From Acidobacteriota bacterium (GTDB lineage Bacteria > Acidobacteriota > Blastocatellia > Pyrinomonadales > Pyrinomonadaceae): 7,980 nucleotides of DNA. The stretch's first letter is position 1. Each line of letters begins with the position of its first letter. The stretch is taken from contig JAHEEZ010000167.1 in assembly GCA_024640445.1 (NCBI GenBank), forward strand, positions 1 through 7,980. Reading direction: 5' to 3'. Below, piece after piece: positions 6,163 through 7,980 of this stretch. The notes beneath the pieces are model-generated. The model was not told the DNA's origin. It ran no database searches and saw only the letters and a program-made list of their open reading frames with translations. Both the position numbers and the translations under genes were made by a program.

Positions 6163-6191
6163 GTTATAAACTTTTGACTGAAAAAACTCAA
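6163..6191 (-). promoter_or_regulatory. probable promoter of the SDR operon
   Basis: On the minus strand, TTGAGT (6191-6186) and TATAAC (6168-6163) are exactly 17 bases apart, with 4/6 and 5/6 consensus matches. It lies in the 98-base A+T-rich divergent gap (6141-6238), about 22 bases upstream of the SDR ATG, giving a predicted short leader of roughly 15 bases. I see no equally good plus-strand promoter for the divergent gene. TTGACT at 6174-6179 is a good -35 but has no acceptable -10 at the right spacing. Confidence 0.5.
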
Positions 6192-6238
6192 AGCAGCACA
6201 GCACCGCAGCCCCCGTTTTGGCTTAGTTTCACAAGAAT

Positions 6239-7980
6239 ATGAAAGAAACAGCCGCATTCGACGACCAGGCAGTCGCCTGGACCCCATCAGAAGAAGTGAT
6301 TGCCGGTTCCGAGCTCTTTCGATTTATGAAATTGCTCGGCATTTCTGCGTGGGACGAACTCTACGCGCATTCGACAGCGGACGTCGGGAAATTCACCGAG
6401 GAGGTCCTGGATTTTCTCGACATACGGTTCGATCCGCCGTATGAGAAAGTACTGGACACTTCGGAAGGCATCGAGTGGGCGAAGTGGTGCGTGGGCGGAG
6501 GACTGAACATTACCGAAACGTGCCTCGACCGATGGGCTGACGGGGAGACGCGAAACCGTCCCGCGATAGTCTTTGAAGGCGAGGAAGGGCGGGAGGAAAC
6601 GGTACTGTACGGGGAACTGCTGAGACAGGTCGAATGGTGCGCGGCAGGTCTTCGCGAGAACGGCATCGGCAAAGGCGACGCGGTCGGGATCCATCTTCCG
6701 ATGATGGTCGAGACAGTCGTCGCGCTCCTTGCGATCAATCGCATCGGCGCGATCGCGGTGCCGGTCTTCAGCGGGTATGGAGTTTCGGCGATCGAGGCGC
6801 GAATGAACGCGGTCAAAGCGAAAGCGCTTTTCACCTGCGACGGGTTTCCGAGGCGCGGAAAGAACGTCAACGCTTTCAAGGTGGCTTACGAGGCGGTCGA
6901 AAAATGTCCGTCGATCGAGCGGGTGATAATCGTCAACCGTCTGACCGAAGAGCCTGTGTTCTCCAGTCCTGATCCGAAATTCATCCATTACAAAAGCCTG
7001 ATCGACCTGTTCGGCAAGAAACATACAGACCTCGGCACAGCGGAGAAGACGGCGGCAAACGATCCTCTGATAATTCTTTACACGTCCGGCACGACAGGCA
7101 GGCCGAAAGGCATCGCTCACGTCCACTGCGGTTTTCCGATCAAGGCAGCGCAGGACATGGCGTTTGGGACGGACGTGGGTCAGGGCACCCGGATCTCGTG
7201 GGTTACGGATATCGGCTGGATGATGGGCCCGTGGCTGATCTACGGAACGCTGATTATCGGGGGCACGATCGTCATTTACGACGGCTCGCCCGATTATCCG
7301 GAGCCGGACCGGATGTGGGAGTTCTGCGCGAAACACCGCGTAGAGATCCTCGGTATCTCGCCGACACTCGTCCGCCTTCTTTCAACGAAGGGCGACGATC
7401 TTCCCAAAAAACACGATCTTTCGCACCTGCGTGCGTTCGCTTCGACCGGCGAGCCATGGAACCCTGCTCCCTGGTACTGGCTGTTCGAGAAGGTCGGCAA
7501 TTCGAAACTGCCGATAATCAACTACTCGGGCGGTACGGAGATCTCGGGCGGCATTCTGATGGGCAATTTTCTACTTCCGCAGAAACCCGGTTCTTTCCCG
7601 GCTCCGTGTCCGGGGATCGCGGCTGACATTCTCGACGAGGAAGGAAATTCGGTCGGACCGGGCGAGGTCGGTGAACTCGCCATCCGCGACACCTGGATCG
7701 GGATGGCGCGCGGCTTTTGGGGAGAACGAGAGAGGTATCTGGACACATACTGGAGCCGCTTTCCGGGAATCTGGGTTCACGGCGATTTCGCGATGCGGGA
7801 CTGCGACGGCCACTGGTACATACTCGGTCGCTCGGATGACACTTTGAAGGTGGCGGGAAAACGGGTGGGCCCGGCGGAGGTCGAGAGTTTGCTTGTCGCC
7901 GACGAACGCGTCACGGAGGCGGCGGTGATCGGAGTGCCGGACGAGATCAAGGGCACGGCGATGGTCGCGTTTTGCGTGCT
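6239..7980 (+). CDS. acyl-CoA synthetase, AMP-forming (acetyl/acetoacetyl-CoA synthetase-like), 3' truncated
   Basis: This ANL-superfamily adenylate-forming enzyme activates a carboxylic acid to acyl-AMP and then acyl-CoA. The first 580 residues are visible, and the gene runs off the right edge with the C-terminal lid incomplete. An ACAS_N-like N-terminal region (about 25-95) precedes the AMP-binding core: A3 loop YTSGTTGRPKG (281-291), TDIGWMMG (323-330), the A5-like segment NYSGGTEISGG (428-438), HGDFAMRD (514-521; A7, usually with a Tyr/Thr-Gly-Asp) and the hinge GRSDDTLKVAGKRVGP (530-545). The lysine-acetylation motif near the C-terminus would lie beyond the window. Canonical acetyl-CoA synthetases have a WWQTETG-type A5 whose Trp shortens the acyl pocket. 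Here that position reads SGGTEIS, closer to acetoacetyl-CoA or longer-chain synthetases, so acetate is not a safe guess. The ATG at 6239 is the first after an in-frame stop at 6224. It is transcribed divergently from the SDR gene. A clear ribosome-binding site is lacking. Confidence 0.9.
   Translation, partial: MKETAAFDDQAVAWTPSEEVIAGSELFRFMKLLGISAWDELYAHSTADVGKFTEEVLDFLDIRFDPPYEKVLDTSEGIEWAKWCVGGGLNITETCLDRWADGETRNRPAIVFEGEEGREETVLYGELLRQVEWCAAGLRENGIGKGDAVGIHLPMMVETVVALLAINRIGAIAVPVFSGYGVSAIEARMNAVKAKALFTCDGFPRRGKNVNAFKVAYEAVEKCPSIERVIIVNRLTEEPVFSSPDPKFIHYKSLIDLFGKKHTDLGTAEKTAANDPLIILYTSGTTGRPKGIAHVHCGFPIKAAQDMAFGTDVGQGTRISWVTDIGWMMGPWLIYGTLIIGGTIVIYDGSPDYPEPDRMWEFCAKHRVEILGISPTLVRLLSTKGDDLPKKHDLSHLRAFASTGEPWNPAPWYWLFEKVGNSKLPIINYSGGTEISGGILMGNFLLPQKPGSFPAPCPGIAADILDEEGNSVGPGEVGELAIRDTWIGMARGFWGERERYLDTYWSRFPGIWVHGDFAMRDCDGHWYILGRSDDTLKVAGKRVGPAEVESLLVADERVTEAAVIGVPDEIKGTAMVAFCV

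Noticed and set aside
6141..6287. N-terminal extension of the SDR reading frame up to 6287 (49 extra residues).
   Set aside because: It would overlap the start of the divergent acyl-CoA synthetase and cover the probable SDR promoter, and it has no domain character. The ATG at 6140 fits the usual SDR length.
6287..7336. Long minus-strand open frame (349 codons) opposite the acyl-CoA synthetase.
   Set aside because: It is Arg/Asp/His-rich with no family motif and lies antisense to a gene with intact ANL motifs throughout. It is a shadow of G+C-rich codon use.
503..7980. Frequent GATC/CGATCG-type tetramers and hexamers across the coding region.
   Set aside because: They follow from heavy use of ATC, GAT and CG-starting codons. 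No regular spacing or clustering was seen.

Overview
The window looks like a chromosomal segment of a free-living bacterium with roughly 55-60% G+C in its coding parts. The gene types fit Acidobacteriota (Blastocatellia-like), in particular the small zinc-finger protein at the left edge and the compact DapB. That placement is a weak inference from protein style, not a demonstrated assignment.

Layout. On the left, a short plus-strand gene for a zinc-finger, anti-sigma-like protein (about 110-418) converges on a minus-strand gene block, and a perfect 13-bp-stem bidirectional terminator (444-475) separates them. Read on the minus strand from right to left, the block is: an SDR oxidoreductase (6140-5358), a cysteine-synthase-family PLP enzyme (5354-4305), aspartate kinase LysC (4201-2825), an M20 deacylase, probably DapE-like (2825-1806), a GxxExxY protein (1711-1289), and DapB (1204-503). 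The SDR and PLP-enzyme genes are 3 bases apart, and lysC and the M20 gene share one base, so each pair is probably co-translated. Divergent from the SDR gene, a plus-strand acyl-CoA synthetase begins at 6239 and runs off the right edge.

How the genes work together. LysC makes aspartyl phosphate, DapB reduces the dihydrodipicolinate-level intermediate, and the M20 enzyme most likely removes the acyl group from N-acyl-diaminopimelate. These are three steps of the diaminopimelate/lysine pathway in one transcription unit. The SDR and PLP enzyme upstream may belong to the same transcript, but their substrates cannot be read from sequence.

The most interesting feature is the GxxExxY gene. It sits in an A+T-richer 600-bp cassette (1217-1816) bounded by a perfect 22-bp inverted repeat, and each arm is a tandem duplication of ACACAGATG(A/T). 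The cassette splits the lysine operon between the M20 gene and dapB. Its right arm supplies the last codons and the stop codon of the M20 gene, and its left arm ends 12 bases before the dapB start. Removing positions 1217-1817 on paper restores an in-frame TAA for the M20 gene, 9 bases before the dapB ATG. This looks like a small insertion element built around a PD-(D/E)XK-like protein of unknown function.
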